NCBI RefSeq assembly: GCF_001753165.1
Contig: NZ_CP017448.1
Coordinates: 514,462 to 578,461 of the forward strand
DNA from: Acidihalobacter aeolianus
GTDB taxonomy: Bacteria; Pseudomonadota; Gammaproteobacteria; DSM-5130; Acidihalobacteraceae
Direction: 5' to 3'
Length of the DNA stretch: 64,000 bases
Made by a program: the position numbers and the translations under genes. This document shows positions 1 to 8,039 of the stretch, in pieces (positions within the stretch are counted from its first letter, which is position 1; the number at the start of each line of letters is the position of its first letter). Under the pieces are notes generated by a model. It searched no databases, had not been told where the DNA came from, and saw nothing but the letters and a program-made list of their open reading frames with translations.

Positions 1-31
1 CGAGTCGGGCGGCGCCTAGTCTAGGAATCGT

Positions 32-652
32 TCAGCGGCTGCCGGTCGCCAGCCTGATCCCCAATCCGATCAGCGCCACGCCGGCCAGCCGCGTGGCGAG
101 GACGCGCGCGAAGGGCGCGGTCCGGAGGCGCCGCGCGACGGCGTTGCCAAGCGTCACCAGACCCGTCTGATAGAGGAAGCTAAGCAGGGTGACGTGCAGC
201 ATCATCGCGGCCAGCGTCGCATGCGAGGCGCCGGGGCTCAGGAACAACGGAAAAAAGGCCACGAAAAACAGCATCACCTTGGGGTTGGTGAGGCTCACGG
301 CCAGCGCCTGGCGGAAATAGCGCCAGGCGGGCTGTCTGGGTTCGTCCCAAGCGGGCGCGCCGTGTACCGGCCGGCGCAGGAGCTGGAAGCCCATCCACAT
401 CAGATAGCCGGCGCCGAACCATTGCATCGCGTGGAACAGGGCCGGATTGGCGTGCATCAGCGCGGCGAGGCCGGCGACGGCGGCGAGCATGTAGACGAGA
501 TCGCCGCACAGCGTGCCGAGCACCGCACCGAGGCCCGCGCCGATGCCGTTGCGCGCGGTGGCGTTGAGGTTCGCGATGGTGCCGGCGCCCGGAATGAGCT
601 GGAATACGAGGATCGCGGCGATGAAGCTTTCGTAGTGCTGAATGCCGAACAC
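32..652 (-). CDS. LysE/RhtB-family amino acid exporter
   Basis: Inner-membrane exporter of the LysE/RhtB family, which moves amino acids or homoserine-lactone-like compounds out of the cell; the substrate cannot be read from sequence. The 206 residues match the family length and hold about six hydrophobic segments. The N-terminus (FGIQHYESF, then an IPGAG block at about residue 20) is typical of the family. GTG at 652 is chosen because GGAG lies about 9 nt upstream and family similarity begins there; an ATG 57 nt further upstream would add an atypical Arg-rich extension. It is divergent from the TspO-like gene, with about 130 bp between them. Confidence 0.86.
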   Translation of the reverse strand: MFGIQHYESFIAAILVFQLIPGAGTIANLNATARNGIGAGLGAVLGTLCGDLVYMLAAVAGLAALMHANPALFHAMQWFGAGYLMWMGFQLLRRPVHGAPAWDEPRQPAWRYFRQALAVSLTNPKVMLFFVAFFPLFLSPGASHATLAAMMLHVTLLSFLYQTGLVTLGNAVARRLRTAPFARVLATRLAGVALIGLGIRLATGSR

Positions 653-783
653 GACCAGTCTCCGGGATTGCACAAACCGGGCAAGGCATTCTCGCGCAGC
701 CTGTGGCATGCGGTCCACACTGCCGGGCCGTGGGCTGCGCATGGACAGAATGATCATCGGCCAAGCCGTATATGGGAGGGTGA

Positions 784-1275
784 ATGCAGAAACGAGTTTA
801 TGGTGAATTGCTAGGCTTGTTCGGCTGGCTGCTAAGTACCTTCGTCGCGGCCGGAGTCGGCGCCGTGGCCTCGTTGGGTGCGTCGGCATTTTACACGCAG
901 TTGATCCGCCCGGTTTGGGCGCCACCGGCCGTGCTGTTCGGACCCGTATGGACAGTGCTTTATACGATGATGGGGGTGTCTGCCTGGCTGATCTGGGGTC
1001 TGCATACGCAGCGAACACGCACCGCGCTGAATCTGTTCTGGGCTCAGCTTGTCGTCAATGCGCTCTGGTCCTGGTTGTTCTTCGTCTGGCACTTGGGGGC
1101 TTGGGCCTTCGTCGAGATGCTGATCCTGCTGGCACTGATCGTTGCCACAACCGTGGCCTTCTGGCGCTTTAGCCGAACCGCGGCGCTGCTTCTGATGCCT
1201 TATCTGGCCTGGGTCTCTTTCGCCACGGCGCTGACGTGGTTCGTGTGGCAGCACAATCCCGCGCTGCTCGGTTGA
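784..1275 (+). CDS. TspO/MBR family tryptophan-rich sensory protein
   Basis: Integral membrane protein of the TspO (peripheral benzodiazepine receptor) family, which binds tetrapyrroles and, in some bacteria, modulates pigment or stress responses. The 163 residues form five hydrophobic helices and are rich in Trp. Family marks include the P-x-W-x-P-P-x-x-x-F-G-P-V-W block around residues 43-56 and the N-x-x-W-S-W-L-F-F segment near 91-100. The ATG has a GGGAGGG ribosome site just upstream. It is followed, 38 bp later, by an epimerase gene on the same strand. A pigment link cannot be inferred, as no tetrapyrrole genes are nearby. Confidence 0.9.
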   Translation: MQKRVYGELLGLFGWLLSTFVAAGVGAVASLGASAFYTQLIRPVWAPPAVLFGPVWTVLYTMMGVSAWLIWGLHTQRTRTALNLFWAQLVVNALWSWLFFVWHLGAWAFVEMLILLALIVATTVAFWRFSRTAALLLMPYLAWVSFATALTWFVWQHNPALLG

Positions 1276-1313
1276 CTGAGGCCCACTGATTTGGGACTCA
1301 CAGAGGCAAGCTG

Positions 1314-2027
1314 ATGCGAAGTGGATCGGATAGACGCGTATTCGTCGCCGGCGCCGCCGGCGCGATCGGCTGGCCACTGTGCCGGCTGCTGGTCGCGGAC
1401 GGCTGGACCGTCTTCGGCACCACTCGATCTACCGAGCGGGCCGTGCGGCTGCGCGGCATCGGCGTCGAGCCGGTTGTGGTCGATGTGTACGACGCGGATG
1501 CGCTGCGCGAGGCGGTGGCGGCGGCGCGGCCCGATGCGGTCGTGCACCAGCTCACCGACCTGCCGCCGGGCCTCGATCCGCAGCGGATGGCCGAGGCGCG
1601 CGTGCGCAACGCGCGTATCCGCGACGTCGGTACGCGGCATCTGATCGCCGCCGCGCAGGCGGCGGGTGCGCGACGGATGGTGGTGCAGAGCATCGCCTTC
1701 GTCTACGCGCCGGGCCCGCAGCCGCACCATGAGGACGACCCGCTGGAGCCGGAGGCGCTGGCGGCCTTCGAACGGCAGGTGCTCGATGCGCCGCTGGAAG
1801 GCTTGATCCTGCGCTACGGGCGTCTTTACGGCCCCGGCACGGGCTTCGACGCGCCGCAGGATGCGCCGGCGCCGGTGCATGTGGAGGCTGCCGCGGATGC
1901 GGCGCGGCGGGCGCTGACGCAGGGCGCGCCGGGCGTCTACAACGTGGCCGAGGACGACGGTGCGGTCGACAGCGGCAAGGCGCGCACTGCGCTGGGCTGG
2001 GACCCCGCCTTCCGTCTGGCGGACTGA
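1314..2027 (+). CDS. NAD(P)-dependent epimerase/dehydratase-like protein (extended SDR fold)
   Basis: Nucleotide-sugar-epimerase-like Rossmann protein of 237 residues. The dinucleotide-binding glycine motif GAAGAIG is near residues 13-19, and an acidic V-V-D-V-Y-D block follows at about 55-60. The serine (VQSIAFVYAPG, about 122-132) is kept, but the Tyr-x-x-x-Lys catalytic pair is not evident; the corresponding stretch reads A-L-A-A-F-E-R-Q. It may therefore be a non-canonical oxidoreductase or an NAD-binding regulator. GAGG lies 9 nt before the ATG. It ends 4 bp from the tail of the convergent Ada-like gene, so the two are probably unrelated functionally. Confidence 0.75.
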   Translation: MRSGSDRRVFVAGAAGAIGWPLCRLLVADGWTVFGTTRSTERAVRLRGIGVEPVVVDVYDADALREAVAAARPDAVVHQLTDLPPGLDPQRMAEARVRNARIRDVGTRHLIAAAQAAGARRMVVQSIAFVYAPGPQPHHEDDPLEPEALAAFERQVLDAPLEGLILRYGRLYGPGTGFDAPQDAPAPVHVEAAADAARRALTQGAPGVYNVAEDDGAVDSGKARTALGWDPAFRLAD

Positions 2028-2031
2028 GCCG

Positions 2032-2925
2032 TTAGCGCGCCGGCCGCGCCGCCGTTTCCCAGGCGAGCAGCGCGCGCTTGCGTTCGAGGCCCCAGCGGTA
2101 GCCGCCCAGGCCGCCGCTTTCGCGAATCACCCGATGACAGGGAATCAGCAGGGCGACGGGATTCGCGCCCACCGCCTGTCCCACCGCGCGGGCGGCCCCG
2201 GGCCGGCCGATGGCCTCGGCGAGGCCGGCGTAGCTCGTCAGGCGACCCGGCGGAATGGCGAGCAGGGCATGCCAGACCCGGGTCTGGAAGTTCGTCCCGG
2301 TGACGTGCAGCGACAGCGGCCGATCCAAGGCCGCCGTCGGGTCGAACAACGCCGCGACCGGTTGCGCCGTGCGTGCCGGATCGGGTGCGATATCCGCGAG
2401 CGACCAGCGCGCGCGCAGGCCGTCGAGCCCGGCATCCGGTGCATGCGGGTCGACAAAGGTCAGATCGCAGATGCCCTTTTCGGTCATGGCGACGAACACC
2501 GGGCCGAAGGGCGTTTCATGCACGCCGTAGCCGATGCGCAGGTCGCGACCGCGCGACTTGAACTGCCCCGGCGTGACCGCCTCCAGGTGCACGAAATGCT
2601 CGTGCAGGCGCGAGCCGCTGCTCAGCCCCACCGCATCCGAGACCTCCAGCAGGGAAACCGGCTTGCTCAGCAGCGCCTTGGCGTGCTCCAGCGTCAGCGC
2701 CTCCAGGAAGCGCTTCGGCGTGATTCCGGCCCAGCGGGTGAACAGGCGCTGGAAATGGAACGGGCTCAAATGTACCTGCCGGGCGATGGCCTCCAGCCCC
2801 GGCTGTTCGTCCGCGTGCGCGCAGATGTATTCGATGGCCGTGGCGATGCGCGCATAGTCCGACCTTCGCCCGGTCGCGCGCGGCGAGGACGGGGGGGCGA
2901 CATCGGTCGGGGCGGCTCGGCGCAT
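2032..2925 (-). CDS. Ada-type methylated-DNA-protein cysteine methyltransferase with AraC-type DNA-binding domain
   Basis: Alkylation-repair protein of 297 residues lacking the N-terminal phosphotriester (metal-cysteine) domain of full Ada. An AraC/XylS helix-turn-helix pair spans about residues 20-115 (LEAIARQVHLSPFHFQRLF, then the TPKRFLEAL region). An O6-methylguanine methyltransferase domain occupies about 125-297, with the active-site PCHRV motif at Cys263 and the following G-G-L-G-G-Y-R-W-G. The protein should transfer methyl groups from O6-methylguanine to Cys263 and may also act as a regulator. ATG 2925 is chosen as the start just before the conserved region; further in-frame upstream sequence is low-complexity. 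The MFS gene lies upstream on the same strand, about 100 bp away. Confidence 0.87.
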   Translation of the reverse strand: MRRAAPTDVAPPSSPRATGRRSDYARIATAIEYICAHADEQPGLEAIARQVHLSPFHFQRLFTRWAGITPKRFLEALTLEHAKALLSKPVSLLEVSDAVGLSSGSRLHEHFVHLEAVTPGQFKSRGRDLRIGYGVHETPFGPVFVAMTEKGICDLTFVDPHAPDAGLDGLRARWSLADIAPDPARTAQPVAALFDPTAALDRPLSLHVTGTNFQTRVWHALLAIPPGRLTSYAGLAEAIGRPGAARAVGQAVGANPVALLIPCHRVIRESGGLGGYRWGLERKRALLAWETAARPAR

Positions 2926-3026
2926 GCGACAGACTCGTGCGGGAATCGACAGTTGCACGATAACGGGCCTGCCGGCGCGCCACAATCCGCTTCTTGCGCT
3001 GACGCAGCGCGCACGCAGATCGTGCC

Positions 3027-4406
3027 TCAGGGGATGCGCCGCCAGGCCCAGAGCGCCACGGCGATCTGCAGTGATCCGCCGAGCGACATGGCGAGGGTCA
3101 GTCCGCGGACGTCGGGGTGGAACACGGCGTAGAGCGTACCCAGAACGGCGACGCCAAGGGTGGCACCAGCCATCCGCGCGACGTTGACGAGGGCGGCCGC
3201 GCTGCCGGAGTGGCGTGGCTCGACCGCGCCGACGGCCGCGCCCATGAGCGGTCCGGTCGCCAGCCCCATGCCGAGACCGGCCAGCACCAGCCCTGCCTGC
3301 GAAGCCGCAAGCGTACCGTCGGCGACGCTGCCGGCGACCACGAGCAGGCCGACCCCGATCATGCCCAAACCGCCGCCGATTACACTGCCCAGCCCCAGCC
3401 TGCGCGTGAGATGTCCCGAAAACGGTGAGCTGAGGGCAAACACGAGCGCCATCGGCATCAGCGCGAAACCGGCGCCGGCAGGCCCCAGCGTACCAGCGGC
3501 CTGCCAAGTCAGCGGGAGCAGAAACACGGCGCCGTACATGCCGAAGGTCATGATGGCCGTGGCCGCCATCGCGCCCTGAAAGACCGGCTGGCGAAATAAC
3601 GGCAACGGCACCATGGCGTCATTGCCATGACGGCTTTCGACCCGCACGAACAGCGTGCCCGCAATCGCCGCGATCGCCAGCGCCATGGCGGACAGGATCG
3701 GCGCGCGCTGCAGCTCGATGCCGGCCAACGCCAGTGCGCCCAGGCTCAGGGCGCCGAACACCTGGCCGCCCACGTCGAAATGGCGACCCTCGCGATGTGC
3801 CGACTCGGGGATCGTACCCAGAGCCAGTGCGGCGGCCAGGAGCGCGAACGGCAGAGCCAGGACAAACACGCTGCGCCAGCCGAAGGCATCGATGAGCAGC
3901 CCGCCGGTTACCGGCCCGATGGCGAAGGCGAGCCCGTTGCAGGCCGCCCAGATGCCGAGCACCCGCGCCCGTCGCTCGGCATCCGGCCACAGCACGCGTA
4001 TGAGTGCGAGCGAAGTCGGCATCAGGCATGCGGCCCCCAGGCCGGCCAGCACGCGACCCGCCAGCAGCGTATCGATGCCGGGTGCCAGCGCGCAGATCCC
4101 CGAGGCAACGGCGAACACGGCTGCGCCGGCGACGAACACCCGGCGACGGTCGAACAGATCGGCTAGCAGGCCGCCGCTGAGCAGCAGGGCGGCGTAGACG
4201 AGGTTGTAGGCGTCGACCACCCACTGCAGGGTGGCGACCGGGACGCGGAAATAGCGCCCGATGGGCTGTACCGCAAGGTTCGTGACGGAGGTGTCGATCT
4301 GGACGATGAGCACGGCGCAGCAAAGCGCGGTCAGTATGGCGATTTCGCGCGCGGGCGCGGTGCGATTCGTCGAGGTATTCATGGCTGAGAGGCTGTCGTT
4401 GGACAT
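3027..4406 (-). CDS. MFS transporter, DHA2 (EmrB/QacA-type) drug:H+ antiporter
   Basis: Major facilitator of 459 residues in the DHA2 group, which usually has 14 membrane helices and exports drugs or metabolites by proton antiport. Helix 1 carries the acidic D-T-S-V-T-N-L-A motif (about residues 38-45), the loop after helix 2 has the motif A-like G-G-L-L-A-D-L-F-D-R-R-R, and motif C (G-P-V-T-G-G) is around residue 168. The start could also be the ATG at the ninth codon. It lies upstream of the Ada-like gene on the same strand. No partner membrane-fusion gene is adjacent, so it probably works alone in the inner membrane. Confidence 0.85.
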   Translation of the reverse strand: MSNDSLSAMNTSTNRTAPAREIAILTALCCAVLIVQIDTSVTNLAVQPIGRYFRVPVATLQWVVDAYNLVYAALLLSGGLLADLFDRRRVFVAGAAVFAVASGICALAPGIDTLLAGRVLAGLGAACLMPTSLALIRVLWPDAERRARVLGIWAACNGLAFAIGPVTGGLLIDAFGWRSVFVLALPFALLAAALALGTIPESAHREGRHFDVGGQVFGALSLGALALAGIELQRAPILSAMALAIAAIAGTLFVRVESRHGNDAMVPLPLFRQPVFQGAMAATAIMTFGMYGAVFLLPLTWQAAGTLGPAGAGFALMPMALVFALSSPFSGHLTRRLGLGSVIGGGLGMIGVGLLVVAGSVADGTLAASQAGLVLAGLGMGLATGPLMGAAVGAVEPRHSGSAAALVNVARMAGATLGVAVLGTLYAVFHPDVRGLTLAMSLGGSLQIAVALWAWRRIP

Positions 4407-4478
4407 GGTAGACCTGCATGCGCTGCGTGAGAGGGACGACTGCGGGGGGGGCGGTCCACCGCAGCCGCGAGCGAAACA

Positions 4479-4853
4479 TTATCGGGGGGCGTGCACGCCG
4501 ACCCGGTTGCCTTCCGAATCGATGAAGATGCCGATGTAGCCGATGTCTTCGCTGACCAGGGTCTTTTGCAAGACCACGCTGCCGCCCGCGGCTTCGACGC
4601 GTCCGAGCACGGCGTCGACGTCCGGTGTGGCGTCGAGGTAGATCAGCGTGCCGTCGCTGCCGGGCTTGAGGGCAGCCATCTGTGTGACCGCGCCGGAGGT
4701 GGCCGGCATCTCGTAGGGGAAGATGCCGAACCGGGCGGCCCCCATTTCCTCGCGGCGAAGCGTGGTCTGCATGACGGCTTCGTAAAAATGCACGGCGCGC
4801 TCGAAATCGGCGGCGGGTATCTCGAACCAGTTGATGACGCGTTTCATCTCCAA
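4479..4853 (-). CDS. VOC-family (glyoxalase/bleomycin-resistance-like) protein
   Basis: Single-domain vicinal-oxygen-chelate protein of 124 residues, built from two beta-alpha-beta-beta-beta units. The N-terminus (INWFEIPAADFERAVHFYEAV) and C-terminus (IGYIGIFIDSEGNRVGVHA) are characteristic. Substrate unknown; VOC members include dioxygenases, isomerases and resistance proteins. An AGGAGG site lies 6-9 nt before the ATG. The gene is divergent from the WYL regulator at 5012, and the shared 158-bp gap holds three copies of a 9-bp element. The regulator therefore probably controls this gene. Confidence 0.85.
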   Translation of the reverse strand: MEMKRVINWFEIPAADFERAVHFYEAVMQTTLRREEMGAARFGIFPYEMPATSGAVTQMAALKPGSDGTLIYLDATPDVDAVLGRVEAAGGSVVLQKTLVSEDIGYIGIFIDSEGNRVGVHAPR

Positions 4854-4968
4854 ATCCTCCTGAGTGTCTTGCGGGTTACCGGCTCGGTTGCCGGCAAAAC
4901 CAGCCTAAGCCCCCGAAGCTGCCAGCGTTTTGTCAGGAGATGGGGTGATTTTCTGCGTGTGCGCGACA

Positions 4969-4992
4969 CTCCTGACACACTCTTGTCAGGAG
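4969..4992. promoter_or_regulatory. Palindromic operator between VOC gene and WYL regulator
   Basis: A perfect inverted repeat has arms CTCCTGACA (4969-4977) and TGTCAGGAG (4984-4992) separated by 6 bp. A third copy, TGTCAGGAG, lies at 4931-4939. The spacing and position, 20 bp before the regulator's ATG, fit an autoregulatory operator for the adjacent helix-turn-helix/WYL protein that also covers the VOC promoter. The assignment to this regulator is inferred from position. Confidence 0.7.
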
Positions 4993-5011
4993 GGTGGGCT
5001 AAGCTTGGGAC

Positions 5012-5731
5012 ATGAGACGTGCCGACCGACTGTTCAAGATCGTCCTGCTGCTCGGCCGCGGGCGGGTGGTGACCGCGCGCCGCATGGCGGAGGAACTGGA
5101 GGTTTCGGAGCGCACGATCTACCGCGACGTCGCCGACCTGATCTCGGCAGGCGCGCCCATCGACGGCGAGGCCGGCGTGGGCTACCGCATGCGCGCCGGC
5201 TATCAGGTGCCGCCGCTGATGTTCGACGGCGATGAACTGGAGGCGCTGGCCCTGGGGGCGGCCATGGTGCGCGCCTGGGCCGACCCCGAACTCGCGAAGG
5301 CGGCGGATCGCGTGCAGGCGAAGATCGACGCGGTGCTGCCGAATCATCTACGCGGGCGCTGGGACCGCGAAACCCTGCTCGCGCCGGACTTTTTCATCGC
5401 GCCGGAGACGGTGACCGGGATGGCGGAATTGCGCCGCGCGATCGACCGGCGACTGATGGTGCATCTCGCCTATCGGCGCGACGGCGGCGAATCGACGGAA
5501 CGGGTCGTGTGGCCCCTGGGGCTGGCGTTCTGGGGGCTGAAGTGGACGCTGGGTGCCTGGTGCGAGCTGCGCGGGGATTTCCGCACCTTCCGTCTCGACC
5601 GCATTCAGGGGCTGCACGTGCTGCCCTCGCAGTTTCCCGATCTGTACGGCCGCCGCTTCGAGGATTACGTTGCCCACGCGCGCGAACGGAGTTCGCCGGG
5701 GGGTGAGGCATGCAGACGAAGTGGAGGCTAA
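5012..5731 (+). CDS. HTH/WYL-domain transcriptional regulator (YafY-like)
   Basis: Transcription factor of 239 residues. An N-terminal winged helix-turn-helix (about residues 1-60, ending ERTIYRDVADLISAG) is of the type shared by YafY and DeoR-like proteins. A WYL domain follows at about 140-210, with VVWPLGLAFWGLKWTLGAWCELR in place of the classic W-Y-L signature. WYL domains sense small ligands or nucleic acids. It is transcribed away from the VOC gene, and an inverted repeat lies directly upstream of its ATG. The C-terminal tail after residue 225 is not conserved-looking. Confidence 0.87.
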   Translation: MRRADRLFKIVLLLGRGRVVTARRMAEELEVSERTIYRDVADLISAGAPIDGEAGVGYRMRAGYQVPPLMFDGDELEALALGAAMVRAWADPELAKAADRVQAKIDAVLPNHLRGRWDRETLLAPDFFIAPETVTGMAELRRAIDRRLMVHLAYRRDGGESTERVVWPLGLAFWGLKWTLGAWCELRGDFRTFRLDRIQGLHVLPSQFPDLYGRRFEDYVAHARERSSPGGEACRRSGG

Positions 5732-5977
5732 TCTGCTAGCGAATATTCGACGCTGATCGGTACGCTCCGTGTATAGGGCTGTCCCATGATGAAACGGTGT
5801 GCGTGTGCGCTAAAAATGCAGTTATTGGATTATCACATGCCGCGCTCAAGCAGAGACCGAGGTTAACGACAAGAGTTTCTCAGTCGTGCAAACCAGGCTG
5901 CTGTTGCAACGATGATGCCTGTTTATTTGTAATCCCTATTTACTGGCGTGCAGAAGCAAGGGGTAAATTAATCTGCT

Positions 5978-7801
5978 CTATACATTGTTATTGAGTGTTT
6001 CAGCCAGTTCATCTATCCGCTGTTGGGTTTGCTGAACCAGCGCATTGATTTCAGTGGCGGAATTTGCGGAATGTCCGGCTAATGTGCGTACCTCGTCGGC
6101 GACTACGGCGAAACCACGACCGCTTTCGCCAGCGCGTGCGGCTTCGATAGCGGCATTGAGTGCGAGCAGATTGGTTTGCGCCGAGATGCCCTGGATGGTC
6201 GAAACTATGCGGCCTATCTGATTGCTGGAGCCTTTGACTGCCTCCATTGCCGCGGTAGTTGCCAATCGCCCGGCGCGGACAGCGGAAATGTCTTCAAGAT
6301 AGGCAATATATGAAATCCGATCACCCACCTGAATTTTGTTGATCATTAAGGCTGCGTGGACCTGATGTCCTTCCTTGTGTTGAAACTCTATTTCGCGGCG
6401 GTGACCAATGATTTTGTTTTCTCCGGTCTTTCGATTGGCGTCGATGTATTGATCGTGAGATAGACGCACATCCTCAGGCACGAGAAGTTTTACGTTCTGG
6501 CCCAGAACTTCATTTCGTTGGTAGCCCCACATACGTTCGGCGGCTGCGTTGAAGTAGGTCACGCAATTATGTTCATCGATGCTGACAACGGCATTGAGAC
6601 TTTCCTCAAGTGTCTGATTGAGTTGCTCTCTCGCTGTACGCTCAGCCGTGATGTCCTTGATGAACGCCGTATACGTGATTGAATTTCCGATTTTGACTTT
6701 CGATAGAGAAAGCGCAGCCCATACACGGCTGCCGTCATAACGTTCAATCTCAACCTCGCGGCTGGTGCCTACGATTTTGTCTTGCCCAGTGCGCCGATTC
6801 ATATTGACATAATCGTCGTGGTGAGCGCGAAATTCGCTGGGCACCAGATACATGACATTTTTTCCAATGATTTCATCCCTACCGTAACCCCACAGCCGTT
6901 CCGCAGCGGCGTTGAAGTAGGTCACGCAGTTTTGCTCATCGATGCTGACTACCGCGTCCAGTGCTTGTTCCAAAGTTTGCTGCATGCGTTCTCTGGCATT
7001 TCGCTCGGCGGTGATGTCTTTAACAAAGGCGGTATAGGTGATTGAATCACCGAGATTGATTTTCGATAGTGACAGCGCTGCCCATATCTTGCTGCCGTCG
7101 CGGCGTTCGATTTCGACCTCACGACTGGTGCCGACGATCGTGTCATGTCCTGTGCGTCGGTTTGCGTTGACGTACTCGTCGTGTCTCGACTGGATTTCTG
7201 TTGGAACCAGTATTTTGACGTTCTTGCCTAGCACGTCGTTGCGGTCATATCCCCACAAACGCTCGGCCGCAGCGTTGAAATAGGTCACGCAATTGCGCTC
7301 GTCGATGCTAACGACTGCATCCAGTGCTTGTTCCAGTGTCTGCTGAATCCTTTCTCTGGCATTGCGTTCGGTTGTGATGTCTTTCAAAAAGGCGGTATAG
7401 GTGATCGATTTGCCAAGGCGCACTTTGGATAGTGAAAGCGCCACCCAAACACGATTCCCATCGGCGCGTTCGATTTCGACTTCTCGGCTGGTGCCTACAA
7501 TTTTATCTTGTCCGGTGCGCCTGTTAGCGTCTATGTATTCGTCATGATGTATGCGGAATTCAGCAGGCACCAGGATTTTCACATTCTTACCGATCACGTC
7601 GTCCCATTTGTAACCCCATAGTCGCTCTGCGGACTGGTTGTAATAGGTCACACAGTTGCGTTCATCAATGCTGATTACTGCATCTTTGGCTTGATCTAAA
7701 ATCTGACGGTCGGCTGATGCGTTTTTGATATATCCAAAATAACCGAACAATGTCGTGTCCTTCTGTTTTTTATAGTGATGATGCGATGAGTAAGAACCCA
7801 T
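5978..7801 (-). CDS. Soluble chemoreceptor-like protein with four tandem PAS domains and a short MCP signalling tip
   Basis: Cytosolic signalling protein of 607 residues with no membrane helix. Four PAS domains repeat with a period of exactly 121 residues (starting about 40, 161, 282 and 403), each with near-identical SIDE-x-NCVTY-x-N, ERLWGY, GKNVK-x-LVP and SREVEIER blocks. The C-terminus (about 520-607) is a shortened methyl-accepting domain. It keeps the hairpin tip ([21 protein letters not shown], then [12 protein letters not shown]) but almost no methylation helices. It probably senses redox state or a ligand and docks on CheA/CheW arrays. Codon use and AT content differ from the neighbours. 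The ATG at 7801 is chosen; the frame stays open to a TTG at 8011. An IS66-type element sits immediately upstream. Confidence 0.83.
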   Translation of the reverse strand: MGSYSSHHHYKKQKDTTLFGYFGYIKNASADRQILDQAKDAVISIDERNCVTYYNQSAERLWGYKWDDVIGKNVKILVPAEFRIHHDEYIDANRRTGQDKIVGTSREVEIERADGNRVWVALSLSKVRLGKSITYTAFLKDITTERNARERIQQTLEQALDAVVSIDERNCVTYFNAAAERLWGYDRNDVLGKNVKILVPTEIQSRHDEYVNANRRTGHDTIVGTSREVEIERRDGSKIWAALSLSKINLGDSITYTAFVKDITAERNARERMQQTLEQALDAVVSIDEQNCVTYFNAAAERLWGYGRDEIIGKNVMYLVPSEFRAHHDDYVNMNRRTGQDKIVGTSREVEIERYDGSRVWAALSLSKVKIGNSITYTAFIKDITAERTAREQLNQTLEESLNAVVSIDEHNCVTYFNAAAERMWGYQRNEVLGQNVKLLVPEDVRLSHDQYIDANRKTGENKIIGHRREIEFQHKEGHQVHAALMINKIQVGDRISYIAYLEDISAVRAGRLATTAAMEAVKGSSNQIGRIVSTIQGISAQTNLLALNAAIEAARAGESGRGFAVVADEVRTLAGHSANSATEINALVQQTQQRIDELAETLNNNV

Positions 7802-8031
7802 TCGTATGTATCTTTGTAAGACTTCCAATGGGTAAAGCCGTGCGAAGACTTGAGGTGACTTTAATCCTTTAATGAGCAATGCAAGTTGTATGCCAAAAAA
7901 ATGCGTCACTTTGCTATGTGACCATCTGATGATGGTTTGTTGAGAGATGTGGCCGCGCACCGGCTTGGTGATTGATGATCTGTTTTGGTGCGGGCATGCC
8001 CGTCGTGGCAAATATTAATGAGATATTACTA

Positions 8032-8039
8032 AAAGCGTG
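8032..8039. repeat. Target-site duplication, left copy (AAAGCGTG)
   Basis: The octamer AAAGCGTG abuts the left end of the IS66-type element and recurs exactly at 9744-9751 beyond its right end. An 8-bp duplication is the known signature of IS66-family transposition. Confidence 0.92.

Noticed and set aside
5797-5994. 65-codon plus-strand frame beside the chemoreceptor gene
   Set aside because: No ribosome site, Cys-rich random-looking product, and it overlaps the end of a well-supported gene on the other strand.
7802-8011. N-terminal extension of the four-PAS chemoreceptor to a TTG start
   Set aside because: The added 70 residues are not PAS-like, the start codon is weak, and the stretch ends only 20 bp before the IS66-type insertion duplication.
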